18,580 nucleotides of DNA from Cyanobacteria bacterium OH_CBB_238 (GTDB taxonomy: Bacteria; Cyanobacteriota; Vampirovibrionia; Gastranaerophilales; Gastranaerophilaceae), in NCBI GenBank assembly GCA_023409995.1, contig JAEYQN010000018.1, positions 1-18,580 of the forward strand, read 5' to 3'. The position numbers were made by a program, and so were the translations under genes. Positions 6,395 through 14,830 of this stretch are shown piece by piece (positions within the stretch are counted from its first letter, which is position 1; every line of letters begins with the position of its first letter). A model generated the notes under the pieces. The model did no database searches and was not told the DNA's origin. It was given only the letters and a program-made list of their open reading frames with translations.

Positions 6395-6408
6395 GTTGTA
6401 CTCCTTTG

Positions 6409-6957
6409 TTATTTCTTAAATGGCATTCCAAGCTCTTTCAATAGAGCTCTGGCTTCTTCGTCAGTCTTGGCAGTTGTAATAACTGATATATTCATCCCAA
6501 GAACTGATTCTACTTCATCAAAAGTAATTTCCGGGAATAAAGATTGTTCTTTAAGTCCCAATGTATAATTTCCTCTTCCATCAAAACTTTTAGCACTTAC
6601 GCCTCTAAAGTCACGAATTCTAGGAAGAACTACGCAAATTAACTTTTGAAGAAAATCATACATTCTTTCACCTCTAAGAGTGACCATACATCCGACTGGA
6701 GAACCTTCTCTTAGTTTAAAGGCAGCTATTGATTTTTTAGCTTTTGTTGCAACAGCTTTTTGCCCTGAAATTTTTGTTAATTGTTTAACAATAGATTCAG
6801 CCAACTTAGAATTATGACATGCTTCACCAACACCCATATTAATAACAACTTTATTCAGAGTTGGGATTTGATGGTCATTTTCGTATTTGAATTGCTCTTT
6901 TAAAGCTTTCTTTACATCTTCTTGATATTTAGATCTTAAGTTTTTTGTAACTGTCAT
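6409..6957 (-). CDS. rplE: 50S ribosomal protein L5
   Basis: L5 binds 5S rRNA and forms the bridge to the small subunit head and P-site tRNA. The 182 aa contain the expected [12 protein letters not shown] (35-46), [12 protein letters not shown] (92-103) and PRIRDFRG...[12 protein letters not shown]...FPEI blocks. The ATG has AAGGAAAG upstream. It comes 60 bases after rplX; the gap holds a 7-bp hairpin (gcatctt/aagatgc, 6980-7010) upstream of the ribosome binding site. rpsN follows after 14 bases. Confidence 0.98.
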   Translation of the reverse strand: MTVTKNLRSKYQEDVKKALKEQFKYENDHQIPTLNKVVINMGVGEACHNSKLAESIVKQLTKISGQKAVATKAKKSIAAFKLREGSPVGCMVTLRGERMYDFLQKLICVVLPRIRDFRGVSAKSFDGRGNYTLGLKEQSLFPEITFDEVESVLGMNISVITTAKTDEEARALLKELGMPFKK

Positions 6958-7017
6958 TTCTCTTTCCTTCTCGTAGAATGCATCTTCATTTTACTACAAA
7001 AATAAGATGCCCATACA

Positions 7018-7368
7018 CTATACGTCTAATTGTTCTCCACATTTTTTACAAATGCGAATTTTTTTCTCATCAACAATACTATGTTGTACTCTTGTTGCCT
7101 TCTCGCAACTTGGGCAATATAGCATTACTTTTGAAGAATCCATAGCAGCTTCCATTTTGATTAATCCACCTTGAACACCTGCCATTGGGTTAGGCTTAAC
7201 TGCCTTAGTTATCATGTTTACACCCTCAACAATAACTTTGTTTTCAGAAGTAACTACACTTTTAACGTTAGCAACTTTTCCTTTGTCTCTTCCGGCAACT
7301 ACAACAACTTTGTCGCCAGTTTTAACATGTAAATTGTGTTTTTCAACTTGTTTTTTTTGTCTTTTCAT
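7018..7368 (-). CDS. rplX: 50S ribosomal protein L24
   Basis: L24 is an early assembly protein of the large subunit, located near the tunnel exit. A KOW motif spans about residues 15-38 (VKTGDKVVVVAGRDKGKV). The C-terminal half has two Cys pairs, Cys85/Cys88 (CPSC) and Cys107/Cys110 (CKKC), which probably form a zinc ribbon, as in many L24 proteins. Length is 116 aa. The ribosome binding site AGGAG overlaps the TAG stop of rplN, which suggests tight coupling. rplE follows after 60 bases. Confidence 0.97.
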   Translation of the reverse strand: MKRQKKQVEKHNLHVKTGDKVVVVAGRDKGKVANVKSVVTSENKVIVEGVNMITKAVKPNPMAGVQGGLIKMEAAMDSSKVMLYCPSCEKATRVQHSIVDEKKIRICKKCGEQLDV

Positions 7369-7380
7369 CTTATATATCTC

Positions 7381-7749
7381 CTAAATTACCTCTGGAGCAA
7401 GAGATATTATTTTCATATAATTTTTATCTCTCAACTCACGGGCAACAGGTCCAAATACACGCGTACCTCTTGGGTTGCCATCCTTATTGATTATAACTGC
7501 AGCATTTTCATCAAATCTGATAACTGAACCATCAGCTCTCTTGATGTCAGCCTTCGTCCTAACTACAACTGCTTTCACTACATCTGATTTTTTAACAGCC
7601 ATATTTGGTGTAGCATCTTTAACTGTTGCTACGATAACATCTCCTACATGCGCATATTTTTTATTAGAACTTCCCATTACGCGGATGCATAACAGCTCTT
7701 TTGCACCTGTATTATCTGCTACTTGTAATCTAGTTTCCTGTTGTATCAT
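7381..7749 (-). CDS. rplN: 50S ribosomal protein L14
   Basis: L14 binds 23S rRNA at the subunit interface. The 122-aa length and the sequence ([19 protein letters not shown], then [17 protein letters not shown]) match the family across its full length. The ATG has AAAGGA upstream. It lies 41 bases after rpsQ and 12 bases before rplX, the standard order. Confidence 0.98.
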   Translation of the reverse strand: MIQQETRLQVADNTGAKELLCIRVMGSSNKKYAHVGDVIVATVKDATPNMAVKKSDVVKAVVVRTKADIKRADGSVIRFDENAAVIINKDGNPRGTRVFGPVARELRDKNYMKIISLAPEVI

Positions 7750-7790
7750 TTTATTTCGTCCTTTGGAATTTTACTTAACTCTACAGCTAA

Positions 7791-8036
7791 CTACTTAGCT
7801 TTTTGAACTACTTCAACAACTTGCCAACGCTTGTCACCAGAAATTGGCTTAGATTCAACGATTTTTACAATATCGCCTTCTTCACACTTATTTTCAGCAT
7901 CATGCGCTTTATAGTTTTTAGTTGTTTCTATAATCTTCTTATATTTTTTGTGTGGGTTATATTCAGCAACTTTGACAACTGCTGTTTTTTCCATTTTGTT
8001 GCTTACCACAACACCTTGTTTTTCTTTCTTAGGCAT
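7791..8036 (-). CDS. rpsQ: 30S ribosomal protein S17
   Basis: S17 is an OB-fold protein that binds the 5' domain of 16S rRNA early in assembly. The family core is visible in KMEKTAVVKVAEYNPHKKY (about 14-32), GDIVKIVESKPIS and WQVVEVV. Length is 81 aa. The ATG has AGAGG upstream. It lies between rpmC (23 bases before) and rplN (41 bases after). Confidence 0.97.
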   Translation of the reverse strand: MPKKEKQGVVVSNKMEKTAVVKVAEYNPHKKYKKIIETTKNYKAHDAENKCEEGDIVKIVESKPISGDKRWQVVEVVQKAK

Positions 8037-8059
8037 ATTTTCTAAAACCTCTTAATTAT

Positions 8060-8254
8060 TTATTTTGCTACTTGTTTTTCTCTAATGACAGTTTTAACCT
8101 GAGCAATTAGCGTTTTAACTTGCCCTATTTGAGCAGTATTTTCTAATTTATGCAAAGATTTTTGTAACCTAAGATCGAATAGTTGTTTTTTAAAATCAAC
8201 CACTGCATCTTGTAGTTCTTCAACTGTTTTTTCACGCATTTCTTGTAATTTCAT
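8060..8254 (-). CDS. rpmC: 50S ribosomal protein L29
   Basis: L29 is a small two-helix hairpin next to L23 at the tunnel exit, where nascent-chain factors dock. The 64 aa are almost entirely helical; MREKTVEELQDAV and LFDLRLQKSLHKLENTAQI are the family signature. The ribosome binding site AGGTGAT overlaps the TAG stop of rplP ten bases upstream of the ATG. Confidence 0.97.
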   Translation of the reverse strand: MKLQEMREKTVEELQDAVVDFKKQLFDLRLQKSLHKLENTAQIGQVKTLIAQVKTVIREKQVAK

Positions 8255-8264
8255 TGTCTATCAC

Positions 8265-8669
8265 CTATTTCTCAATAATTCTTACTTTGATAGGAAGTTT
8301 TTGAGCAGCAAGCTGAAGAGCCTCAATAGCTACATCTCTTTGAGAGTATTCCAATTCAAAAAGAACTCTACCTGGTTTAACTACAGCTACCCAGTACTCT
8401 GGCGATCCTTTACCTTTACCCATACGAGTTTCTGCAGGCTTTGCTGTAATCGGTTTATCAGGGAATATCTTAATCCATACATTCCCACCTCTTTTAATCT
8501 GACGGGTCATTGCTCTTCTTGCAGCTTCTATTTGTCTACTTGTAATCCAAGCCGGATCACAAGCCTGCAAGCCAAAGCTTCCGAATTCGAGTACTGTACC
8601 TCTGGTTTCAGTACCTTTCATTCTTCCCTTCATCTTTTTACGATATTTTGTTTTTTTGGGCATTAACAT
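8265..8669 (-). CDS. rplP: 50S ribosomal protein L16
   Basis: L16 lies close to the A site and peptidyl transferase centre. The start [11 protein letters not shown] equals the usual MLxPKRxKFRK, so the ATG at 8669 is kept over the internal Met at 8663. The signatures [23 protein letters not shown] and RMGKGKG (82-88) are present; 134 aa is normal. The AGGAG lies 12 bases upstream, a little far. It sits between rpsC and rpmC. Confidence 0.98.
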   Translation of the reverse strand: MLMPKKTKYRKKMKGRMKGTETRGTVLEFGSFGLQACDPAWITSRQIEAARRAMTRQIKRGGNVWIKIFPDKPITAKPAETRMGKGKGSPEYWVAVVKPGRVLFELEYSQRDVAIEALQLAAQKLPIKVRIIEK

Positions 8670-8700
8670 GGTTGTTTTTCGCTCCTAATTGTTATCTGTA

Positions 8701-9447
8701 TTAATTTTCTTCCGTTTGGGCTTGAGCGCCTCTTTTTCTTCTTCTTCCGCCCAGCTGCTTTTCTTCGCTTGAATTAGAATTAGAAGATTTTTTTGTTTTG
8801 ATATTTTGATCTGCTTTTTCACCAGGCATTAAGTTACCTTTGAAAACCCAAACTTTAACACCGATTTTACCCATTATTGTATCCGCTTCTGCAAACCCAT
8901 AATCTACGTCAGCTCTTAAAGTTTGAAGAGGAATTCTTCCTTCTTTTACCCATTCAGATCTTGCAATTTCTGCTCCACCAAGTCTACCTGAAACCATTAT
9001 TTTGATTCCCTGAACACCTGATCTCATTGTTCTTTGAACTGCTTGTTTCATTGCTCTTCTAAATGCAATACGTTTTTCAAGTTGTAGTGCAATTGATTCA
9101 GAAACTAATTGAGCATCTGCATCAATTCTTGCAACTTCAACAACATCTATTGAAACTGTTTTATTAATTAATTTAGCAACAGCAGCTCTCAGCTCTTCAA
9201 TACCTTGACCGCCTCTACCAACTACAATACCTGGCTTTGCGGTAACAACTGTAATGATTACATTTTGAGCTTTTCTATCAATCAAAATTCTTGATATACC
9301 AGCTGTATATAATTTTTTCTTTATAAACTTTCTGATTTTAGCATCTTCTGCTAAGAACTCTGGATAATTCTTTTTAGCAAACCATGTGCTTAACCAGGGT
9401 TGTATAATACCTACTCTAAATCCGGTTGGATGTGTCTTCTGTCCCAA
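8701..9447 (-). CDS. rpsC: 30S ribosomal protein S3
   Basis: S3 sits at the mRNA entry tunnel and belongs to the head of the small subunit. The N-terminal domain begins [14 protein letters not shown] type II KH domain carries the GxxG loop GRGG (77-80), and the C-terminal domain shows [14 protein letters not shown] and DYGFAEA. Translation starts at a TTG, eight bases after a full AGGAGG that overlaps the end of rplV. Residues 211-248 form a charged, Ser/Asn-rich low-complexity tail ending in a basic RRRKRG patch; at 248 aa the protein is longer than the usual 210-240. Confidence 0.98.
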   Translation of the reverse strand: MGQKTHPTGFRVGIIQPWLSTWFAKKNYPEFLAEDAKIRKFIKKKLYTAGISRILIDRKAQNVIITVVTAKPGIVVGRGGQGIEELRAAVAKLINKTVSIDVVEVARIDADAQLVSESIALQLEKRIAFRRAMKQAVQRTMRSGVQGIKIMVSGRLGGAEIARSEWVKEGRIPLQTLRADVDYGFAEADTIMGKIGVKVWVFKGNLMPGEKADQNIKTKKSSNSNSSEEKQLGGRRRKRGAQAQTEEN

Positions 9448-9459
9448 AGTTATAGCCTC

Positions 9460-9798
9460 CTATTTTGAACTTTCTGTAACTTTTACTGTCAAATGAGATG
9501 AACGCTTAAGCCTCTTGTACATTCTACCTTGAGCTCTACACATACCTCTTTTGAGTGTTGTACTTTCATCAGCGAAGATCTCAGAAACTTTCAAACCTTC
9601 AGCCTTTGCACCAAATTTTTCAGATGCGTTAGCTATAGCAGCATTCAAGTTTTTTTCGACAACTCTAGCCGCAAAATATGGCATAAATTTCAAAATTTTG
9701 ATAGCTTCTGTAGCCGATTTGCCTCTAACTTCGTTAATTACTCTACGTAATTTTCTAGCGGGCATTCTTATATCAGTTTGTTTTGCCTTAGCTTCCAT
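9460..9798 (-). CDS. rplV: 50S ribosomal protein L22
   Basis: L22 contacts all 23S domains and its beta hairpin lines the exit tunnel. The 112 aa start with IRMPARKLRRVINEVRGK, and the tunnel hairpin is visible near the C-terminus (RGMCRAQGRMYKRLKRSSH). The ATG has AAGGAAG upstream. It begins only three bases after rpsS ends, so coupling is likely; rpsC follows after 12 bases. Confidence 0.98.
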   Translation of the reverse strand: MEAKAKQTDIRMPARKLRRVINEVRGKSATEAIKILKFMPYFAARVVEKNLNAAIANASEKFGAKAEGLKVSEIFADESTTLKRGMCRAQGRMYKRLKRSSHLTVKVTESSK

Positions 9799-9801
9799 AA
9801 T

Positions 9802-10083
9802 TTACTTCCTTTTTGCAGTTTTATCTTGACCAGCGTGACCTCTGTATAATCTTGTTGGTGCGAATTCGCCCAACCTGTGGCCAACCATTTGTTCTGTAAC
9901 ATACACTGGAACGTGAGTTTTTCCGTTGTGTACAGCAATTGTATGTCCCAACATGTCAGGAACTATCATAGATGCTCTAGACCATGTCTTTATTACTTTT
10001 TTGTCTCCAGCTGCATTCATCTTTTCGATTTTAGATTGAAGCGCTTCTTGTACATATGGGCCTTTTTTTAGTGAACGAGCCAT
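9802..10083 (-). CDS. rpsS: 30S ribosomal protein S19
   Basis: S19 binds 16S rRNA in the small subunit head, near L5 and the tRNAs. The 93 aa start with [10 protein letters not shown] and carry the signature [13 protein letters not shown], then a basic Lys/Arg tail. The ATG has AAAGGAG upstream. It lies 15 bases after rplB and 3 bases before rplV. Confidence 0.98.
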   Translation of the reverse strand: MARSLKKGPYVQEALQSKIEKMNAAGDKKVIKTWSRASMIVPDMLGHTIAVHNGKTHVPVYVTEQMVGHRLGEFAPTRLYRGHAGQDKTAKRK

Positions 10084-10098
10084 TAAATATCTCCTTTA

Positions 10099-10926
10099 TT
10101 AGCGTTTTCTTCCTCTGACTATGTACTTGTCAGAAGCTTTGTTAACTTTTCTAGTCTTTCTGCCAAGTGCTGGTTTACCCCAAGGTGTTTTTGGGTGTCC
10201 ACCAGGACCAGTTTTTCCTTCACCACCACCGTGCGGGTGATCGCAAGGGTTCATTGTAACACCTCTTACTGTAGGTTTGATACCCATATGACGTTTACGA
10301 CCAGCTTTACCAATTTTCATATTCTTGAATTCAGCGTTGCCAAGTGTACCTATTGTAGCTAAACACTCTTTTCTTACCATTCTCATTTCTGAACTTGGAA
10401 GTTTGATAGTAACATAATTACCATCCTTAGCCATTAATTGTGCGCTTCCGCCTGCTGTTCTGACAAGCTGCGCTCCATTACCCGGAACCATTTCTATATT
10501 GTGAATAATAGTACCAAGAGGAATAAGCTCCAATGGAACAGTATTTCCAACCTGAATATCAGATTCAGGACCAGATACTATCGTATCTCCAACATTTAGT
10601 CCATGTGGTGTTAAAATGTATCTTTTCTCACCATCAGCATATATAACAAGAGATATTCTAACGTTTCTATTTGGGTCATATTCAACAGTTTTAACAACTG
10701 CAGGTATTCCAAATTTATTACGTTTAAAATCAATTATACGGTATGCTTTTTTATGTCCACCACCCTTATGGCGGCAAGTAATTCTACCTGTATTATTTCT
10801 TCCAGATTTCTTCTTTAATGAAACAAGCAAAGATTTTTCTGGCGTTGAAGTTGTAATTTCAGCAAAATCACTCTTTGTCATTCCTCTTTGACCTGGAGAA
10901 GTTGGATTTATCTTTCTAATACCCAT
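10099..10926 (-). CDS. rplB: 50S ribosomal protein L2
   Basis: L2 is one of the oldest ribosomal proteins and is needed for subunit joining and peptidyl transferase activity. The 275-aa length is standard. [19 protein letters not shown] (42-60) and the C-terminal [14 protein letters not shown] block (225-238) are highly conserved; His230 matches E. coli His229. The ribosome binding site AGGAG lies inside the last codons of rplW, whose stop is only four bases upstream. Confidence 0.99.
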   Translation of the reverse strand: MGIRKINPTSPGQRGMTKSDFAEITTSTPEKSLLVSLKKKSGRNNTGRITCRHKGGGHKKAYRIIDFKRNKFGIPAVVKTVEYDPNRNVRISLVIYADGEKRYILTPHGLNVGDTIVSGPESDIQVGNTVPLELIPLGTIIHNIEMVPGNGAQLVRTAGGSAQLMAKDGNYVTIKLPSSEMRMVRKECLATIGTLGNAEFKNMKIGKAGRKRHMGIKPTVRGVTMNPCDHPHGGGEGKTGPGGHPKTPWGKPALGRKTRKVNKASDKYIVRGRKR

Positions 10927-10930
10927 CGTA

Positions 10931-11239
10931 TTATGCTCCTATCAATTCTTCTATAGGTTCGCCCTCAATAGTAACTATGGCCTTTTTGCCAGATTGAGTT
11001 CTACCTACTGAATAGCCAACTCTTTTTTCGTGAGACGGCATATATACTGTTCTAACTTTTTTAACTTTTCTACCCGGAAAAGCTAATTCAACTGCTTGCG
11101 CAATTTCAACTTTTGTAGCATTTTTAAGAACTTCAAAAGAGTATTGGCTTAATGTAGTTGCTGTCATAGATTTTTCTGTGATTATAGGTCTTTTTAAGAT
11201 ATCGTATAATCTTTCTTTATTTTGTTTCATGTTGCTCAT
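10931..11239 (-). CDS. rplW: 50S ribosomal protein L23
   Basis: L23 is the main docking site for trigger factor and SRP at the tunnel exit. The 102 aa contain the family start [13 protein letters not shown] and the [17 protein letters not shown] strand-loop. Its ATG shares one base with the rplD stop (TAATG), a direct sign of translational coupling. A second Met at residue 4 is possible but not needed. Confidence 0.98.
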   Translation of the reverse strand: MSNMKQNKERLYDILKRPIITEKSMTATTLSQYSFEVLKNATKVEIAQAVELAFPGRKVKKVRTVYMPSHEKRVGYSVGRTQSGKKAIVTIEGEPIEELIGA

Positions 11240-11874
11240 TATTTCGATAACCTCTCAGTTATTTCGTTAATAGCTGATTCTGTAATAATTACATTATCTG
11301 CTTCTAACAAGTCTTTCACGTTTAAATTTGATGGTAGTATCATTTTTACACTTGGAAGATTTCTTGCAGCTAGTTCCAAGCAACCGTTCTCAGGAGCTTT
11401 TACGTCAGCAATAATCAAGATTTTACCTTCTACTTTTAATGCTTTTAATGAATTTGCCATTAATTTTGTTTTTGCTTCTTTTATTTCAGAAAAGTCTTTA
11501 ACCAATACCGTATTAGCAACTCTTGCAGACAATGCTGACTTTAAAGCAAGTCTTCTGGCTTTTTGCGGCATTGAGAATGAATAATCTCTTGGCTTTGGAC
11601 CAAAAGAAACACCGCCGCCAGCGAATAAAGGTGATCTTATTGAACCAGCCCTGGCTCTACCTGTTCCTTTTTGCTTCCAAGGCTTTCTTCCGCCACCAGC
11701 AACTTCTGATCTTGTTTTAGCACTCGCGGTACCAGCTCTGCCATTATTAAGTTGTCTTCTTAATGCCATGTGCATAATATGCAAATTAGGCTCAACTCCA
11801 AATACCTTTTCGTCAAGAGTAATCTGGCCTACTTGCTTTCCACTTGTGCTTAATATTGAAACTTCTTTTGTCAT
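11239..11874 (-). CDS. rplD: 50S ribosomal protein L4
   Basis: L4 folds as a globular domain with a long loop that reaches the tunnel constriction. The loop is clear at about residues 44-93, with GGRKPWKQKGTGRARAGS and SPLFAGGGVSFGPKPRDY. Length is 211 aa. In E. coli L4 also controls its own operon; here the long leader before rplC (108 bases) would be the place to look, but no E. coli-like leader is recognisable. The ATG has AAGGAAAT upstream. Confidence 0.98.
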   Translation of the reverse strand: MTKEVSILSTSGKQVGQITLDEKVFGVEPNLHIMHMALRRQLNNGRAGTASAKTRSEVAGGGRKPWKQKGTGRARAGSIRSPLFAGGGVSFGPKPRDYSFSMPQKARRLALKSALSARVANTVLVKDFSEIKEAKTKLMANSLKALKVEGKILIIADVKAPENGCLELAARNLPSVKMILPSNLNVKDLLEADNVIITESAINEITERLSK

Positions 11875-11905
11875 TTTCTCATTTCCTTATTAATTGTGTT
11901 TGGAG

Positions 11906-12541
11906 TTAGTTCCACTTAACTCTTGATGGGATTACTGTTACTAATTTTCCTTCAGGTCCTGGAACTGAACCCTTTAGCAATAACAAATTGTTATCATTAT
12001 CAACCTTGACAACTTTAAGTTTTGAAATAGTAACATTTTCGTTACCCATATTTCCAGCCATTTTCTTACCTTTAATTACACGGCCTGGAGTTGTACCTGC
12101 TCCGATTGAACCTGGCGCTCTATGATTTTTTGAACCATGAGCCATTGGTCCTCTTGAGAAGTTCCATCTTTTAACAGTACCTTGAAAACCTTTACCGATT
12201 GATTTTCCTGATACATCAACTTTAGCAACTTCAGACAATACTGTAAGATCAATTTGCTGACCGACTGTAAAATCTTGTGGATTATCAAGCCTAAATTCTT
12301 GAAGGTGTCTAAAGTTTGATAATTTATTTTTTGCAAAATGGCCTAACTGAGCTTTTGTCAAATGCTTCTCTTTAGCAGATTCAACACCTACCTGGATAGC
12401 ATTATAGCCATCTGTATCAATTGTTTTAACTTGGGTTACAGTTAAAGGGTCAACCTTAATAACTGTGACAGGGATTGCTAATCCTTGTTCATCAAATACT
12501 TGGGTCATGCCAAGCTTTTTACCGATTACTCCTAGAGTCAT
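11906..12541 (-). CDS. rplC: 50S ribosomal protein L3
   Basis: L3 starts large-subunit assembly and its central extension reaches the peptidyl transferase centre. The 211 aa contain the extension FSRGPMAHGSKNHRAPGSIG (128-147) and TPGRVIKGKKMAGNMG (151-166). The Gln methylated by PrmB in E. coli (in GQNQTPG) is not present here (GAGTTPG). The ATG has AAAGG upstream. It is separated from rpsJ by 108 bases that hold a perfect gggaa/ttccc palindrome. Confidence 0.98.
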   Translation of the reverse strand: MTLGVIGKKLGMTQVFDEQGLAIPVTVIKVDPLTVTQVKTIDTDGYNAIQVGVESAKEKHLTKAQLGHFAKNKLSNFRHLQEFRLDNPQDFTVGQQIDLTVLSEVAKVDVSGKSIGKGFQGTVKRWNFSRGPMAHGSKNHRAPGSIGAGTTPGRVIKGKKMAGNMGNENVTISKLKVVKVDNDNNLLLLKGSVPGPEGKLVTVIPSRVKWN

Positions 12542-12649
12542 TTTTTACCTTTCTTCTTGTGAGCGCTACGTTATCTTTTGGGGCCTCGTAGATCACATTC
12601 AATTTTTTCGGGAATTTCCCTATATTAAATTGTATGTGTCATTTACTAA

Positions 12650-12967
12650 TTAAAGTTTTACCTCAATATCCACTCCAGCTGGTAAATCCATTCTACTTAG
12701 CTCTTCTGTGGTTTGTGCCGTTGGATCATAAATGTCAATGATTCTCTTATGAGTTCTCATTTCAAAGTGTTCTCTTGACTTCTTGTCAACGTGAGGGGAT
12801 CTCAACACACAATAAATACGTCTTTTTGTTGGCAATGGAATAGGCCCTGCCACTTTTGCATCAGTTCTCTTAGCTGTTTCAACAATCTTACTTGCCGATA
12901 CGTCTATAAGTTTATGATCATAAGCTTTTAAGCATACTCTTATTCTTTGTCTTGTGCCGTTGCTCAT
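12650..12967 (-). CDS. rpsJ: 30S ribosomal protein S10 (NusE)
   Basis: S10 is a small-subunit head protein that also acts as NusE, the boxA-binding antitermination factor with NusB. The 105 aa contain the signature GPIPLPTK and the RREHF-like [12 protein letters not shown] block; the N-terminus [15 protein letters not shown] is standard. It is the first gene of the operon here; in Cyanobacteria it commonly ends the str operon after tuf, which is not upstream in this window. Its ribosome binding site is weak (GAAAG), and a leader of about 115 bases with two hairpins precedes it. Confidence 0.98.
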   Translation of the reverse strand: MSNGTRQRIRVCLKAYDHKLIDVSASKIVETAKRTDAKVAGPIPLPTKRRIYCVLRSPHVDKKSREHFEMRTHKRIIDIYDPTAQTTEELSRMDLPAGVDIEVKL

Positions 12968-13006
12968 ATTTTTCTACTTTCTTTTTAGTTTAGATTCTTA
13001 AATGTA

Positions 13007-13055
13007 AACACTGGCCTACCTGTGTTACGCTCGCTTATTTACAATTTTTTAAGCG
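13007..13055 (-). promoter_or_regulatory. Two hairpins in the rpsJ leader
   Basis: In the leader, cgctta (13032-13037) pairs with taagcg (13050-13055), and aacac (13007-13011) pairs with gtgtt (13022-13026). Both lie between the predicted transcript start and the weak rpsJ ribosome binding site, so this could be an autoregulatory leader. No known ribosomal leader family was recognised. Confidence 0.4.
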
Positions 13056-13088
13056 CAACCGACCTAACCAATGCGTTCAGTATTATTA

Positions 13089-13117
13089 AATTTATATTAA
13101 ACATAATTCAACGTCAA
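13089..13117 (-). promoter_or_regulatory. Promoter of the ribosomal protein operon
   Basis: Minus strand: TTGACG (-35, 13112-13117), 17-base spacer, TAAATT (-10, 13089-13094). Predicted start is near 13082, giving a leader of about 115 bases before rpsJ. Confidence 0.6.
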
Positions 13118-13183
13118 TCACTTATTTTACAAGTTGTACGATTTTCTTAATATTTCTTTAACACTTTTCAAATCCCCTCAAAT

Positions 13184-13266
13184 CATGTCAGAACAAGAGA
13201 GTGCTAGATTTTAAAAAAAATCAAAAATGTGTTATTTTTTTAAATTCAAAATCTAGCCTTGACATG
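13184..13266. repeat. Nested inverted repeat, 83 bases
   Basis: The outer arms catgtca (13184-13190) and tgacatg (13260-13266) and the inner arms gctagatttt (13203-13212) and aaaatctagc (13248-13257) are perfect. They are separated by 12 bases on one side and 2 on the other. The loop begins with an A-run and ends in a T-run that could lengthen the stem. It may be a structured RNA, a small repeat element or part of the intergenic terminator region. Confidence 0.75.
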
Positions 13267-13270
13267 TTAA

Positions 13271-13306
13271 AAAAAATAATTCAAAAAATACATACAATTA
13301 TTTTTT
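13271..13306 (-). terminator. Possible dnaB terminator
   Basis: An 11-bp perfect but all-AT stem (aaaaaataatt / aattatttttt, 14-base loop) lies 39 bases after the dnaB stop, and on the minus strand it runs out in eight Ts. The stem is weak because it has no G-C pairs. Confidence 0.45.
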
Positions 13307-13344
13307 CGCACTATGCACAAAAGCATGTAAAGGAAAATTGTCTT

Positions 13345-14706
13345 TTAAAAAACATTCGTATTTGTAGGGTTTTTAAATTTTGTTATGCTTGATTGGAACA
13401 ATAAGTTAATGTTTCCAACAGGACCATTTCTATGTTTAGCAATTACAAGCTCAGCTTTACCCCTATTTTCAGTTTCTTCTTTATTGTAATATTCATCTCT
13501 ATATACAAACATTACAATGTCAGCATCTTGTTCTATTGCACCAGAATCTCTTAAGTCAGACATCATTGGACGCTTATCATTTCTGGACTCAACTCCACGA
13601 GAAAGCTGTGATAATGCAATAATAGGCAAATCTAATTCCCTTGCAAGGGTTTTTAAACCTCTTGAAATTGCAGAAATTTGTTGATTTCTATCATCACTAG
13701 AACTACCTTCCATCAATTGCAAATAGTCAATCACAATAAGTCCAAGATTTTTTTCTTCCATTGCAAGACGCCTGCATTTTGCCCTAAGATCAAGAACTGT
13801 CAAACTACCTGCATCATCTATATATATAGGAGCATCAGCAAAAACATTCATCGCATTTGTCAATTTTTCCCAATCTTTAGGCTGCATATGGCCAGACTTA
13901 AGTCTTTGCATGTCAACTTCTGCCTCAGAACACAGCATCCTTCTTACGAGTTGGTTTTTAGGCATTTCTAGAGAAAAAATAGCAACAGCTTTATTTCCTC
14001 TTAAGGCAACATTTTGCGCAATATTCAGTGCAAGAGCCGTTTTTCCCATTGAAGGTCTAGCAGCAAGTATTATTAAATCTGAGGTTTGAAGCCCAGAAGT
14101 CATCTGATCAAAATCATAAAAACCAGTAGGAACTCCGGTCAACTCATCTCTATGGTTATATCTGTATTCTATTTGCTCATAAGTGTTAAGAACCAAATCT
14201 TTTACAGGAGTTAGGTCAGAAGTATTTTTTTGAGATGCAATGTTAAATATCAATTTTTCCGCAGCATCCAATGTTGACTCGGTAGAGTTATTATCATATG
14301 CCATTGTAACTATTTCAGAGCCTGCATTTATTAATGAACGCTTTATAGCTTTTTCTTGAACAATTTTTGCATAGAATTCCACGTTAGCAGTAGTTACTAC
14401 ACTAAGAGCTAAATCATTTACATAAGCACGACCACCAATAATTTCTAGCTTGTCAGATTCTCTTAAAAATTCTGATACCGTAACTATATCAATAGCTTCA
14501 TTTCTTGCAAAAAGGCTTAAAACAGCCTCATAAACCATCCTATTTGCAGGTTTGTAAAAACTCTCTGGTTTAATATATTCAACTATTTTGGTCAAAACAG
14601 TAGGATTTGCAAGAACAGCACCTAAAATTGCTTCCTCTGCCTCAACACTCTGAGGAGGTAACTTAGCAATTGATCCGTCTTGAACCTTCATTAATTTTGT
14701 AGCCAA
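13345..14706 (-). CDS. dnaB: Replicative DNA helicase DnaB
   Basis: DnaB is the ring helicase that unwinds DNA ahead of the replisome. The N-terminal domain begins PPQSVEAEEAILGAVL (about 17-32). The RecA-like domain shows Walker A ARPSMGKT (216-223), SLEMP, Walker B LIVIDYLQL (323-331), the SQLSRGVE segment, SDLRDSGAIEQDAD, and the C-terminal KHRNGPVG (424-431) before a short tail. At 453 aa it is normal, with no intein. The TTG at 14706 has a GTGGAAA-type ribosome binding site; an ATG five codons later (14691) has none, so TTG is preferred, with moderate certainty. A TATAAT (14743-14748) about 40 bases upstream is the likely -10. Confidence 0.97.
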   Translation of the reverse strand: MATKLMKVQDGSIAKLPPQSVEAEEAILGAVLANPTVLTKIVEYIKPESFYKPANRMVYEAVLSLFARNEAIDIVTVSEFLRESDKLEIIGGRAYVNDLALSVVTTANVEFYAKIVQEKAIKRSLINAGSEIVTMAYDNNSTESTLDAAEKLIFNIASQKNTSDLTPVKDLVLNTYEQIEYRYNHRDELTGVPTGFYDFDQMTSGLQTSDLIILAARPSMGKTALALNIAQNVALRGNKAVAIFSLEMPKNQLVRRMLCSEAEVDMQRLKSGHMQPKDWEKLTNAMNVFADAPIYIDDAGSLTVLDLRAKCRRLAMEEKNLGLIVIDYLQLMEGSSSDDRNQQISAISRGLKTLARELDLPIIALSQLSRGVESRNDKRPMMSDLRDSGAIEQDADIVMFVYRDEYYNKEETENRGKAELVIAKHRNGPVGNINLLFQSSITKFKNPTNTNVF

Positions 14707-14742
14707 TTTATTTCCACGCTCGTAATTAAAATAATAAAATTA

Positions 14743-14748
14743 ATTATA
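14743..14748 (-). promoter_or_regulatory. Candidate dnaB -10 box
   Basis: The minus strand reads TATAAT, 37 bases before the dnaB start, in a very AT-rich spacer just after the terminator of the previous gene. No good -35 is visible at 17 bases, so the promoter call rests on the -10 and position only. Confidence 0.4.
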
Positions 14749-14796
14749 AATAACAAAAACAAAAAATACGAGAATTTGTTAATAAAGTTTACCTAG

Positions 14797-14830
14797 AAAA
14801 ACAAAAAGCCCTAACGGGCTTTTTGTTTTT
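14797..14830 (-). terminator. Strong terminator after the 77-aa gene
   Basis: A 15-bp perfect stem with loop taac; the core is gccc/gggc flanked by A and T runs. It starts on the stop codon of the 77-aa gene (last base shared) and isolates that gene from dnaB. Its A/T flanks let it work on both strands. Confidence 0.9.

Larger units (their letters stand above)
12968..13344. other. rpsJ leader/promoter and structured spacer
   Basis: This 377-base spacer contains no convincing gene. Its left part (12968-13117) is the rpsJ promoter and leader with two hairpins. Its right part holds two inverted-repeat elements (13184-13266 and 13271-13306) in very AT-rich sequence. The stretch 13118-13183 shows nothing distinct. 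A GTG-started 63-codon frame at 13201 is not believed to be coding. Confidence 0.75.

Noticed and set aside
6272..6568. Plus-strand frames of 60-120 codons opposite the ribosomal protein genes (here opposite rpsN/rplE).
   Set aside because: They are shadows of strongly conserved minus-strand genes and are biased toward Ser/Phe/Cys, as expected of antisense frames.
13259..13295. A TTGACA on the plus strand that could start a small RNA promoter.
   Set aside because: It is part of the inverted repeat arm and no -10 box lies 16-18 bases downstream.
13201..13392. A 63-codon plus-strand frame in the rpsJ-dnaB spacer.
   Set aside because: It starts at a GTG inside the inverted repeat, has no ribosome binding site, and ends inside dnaB in antisense.
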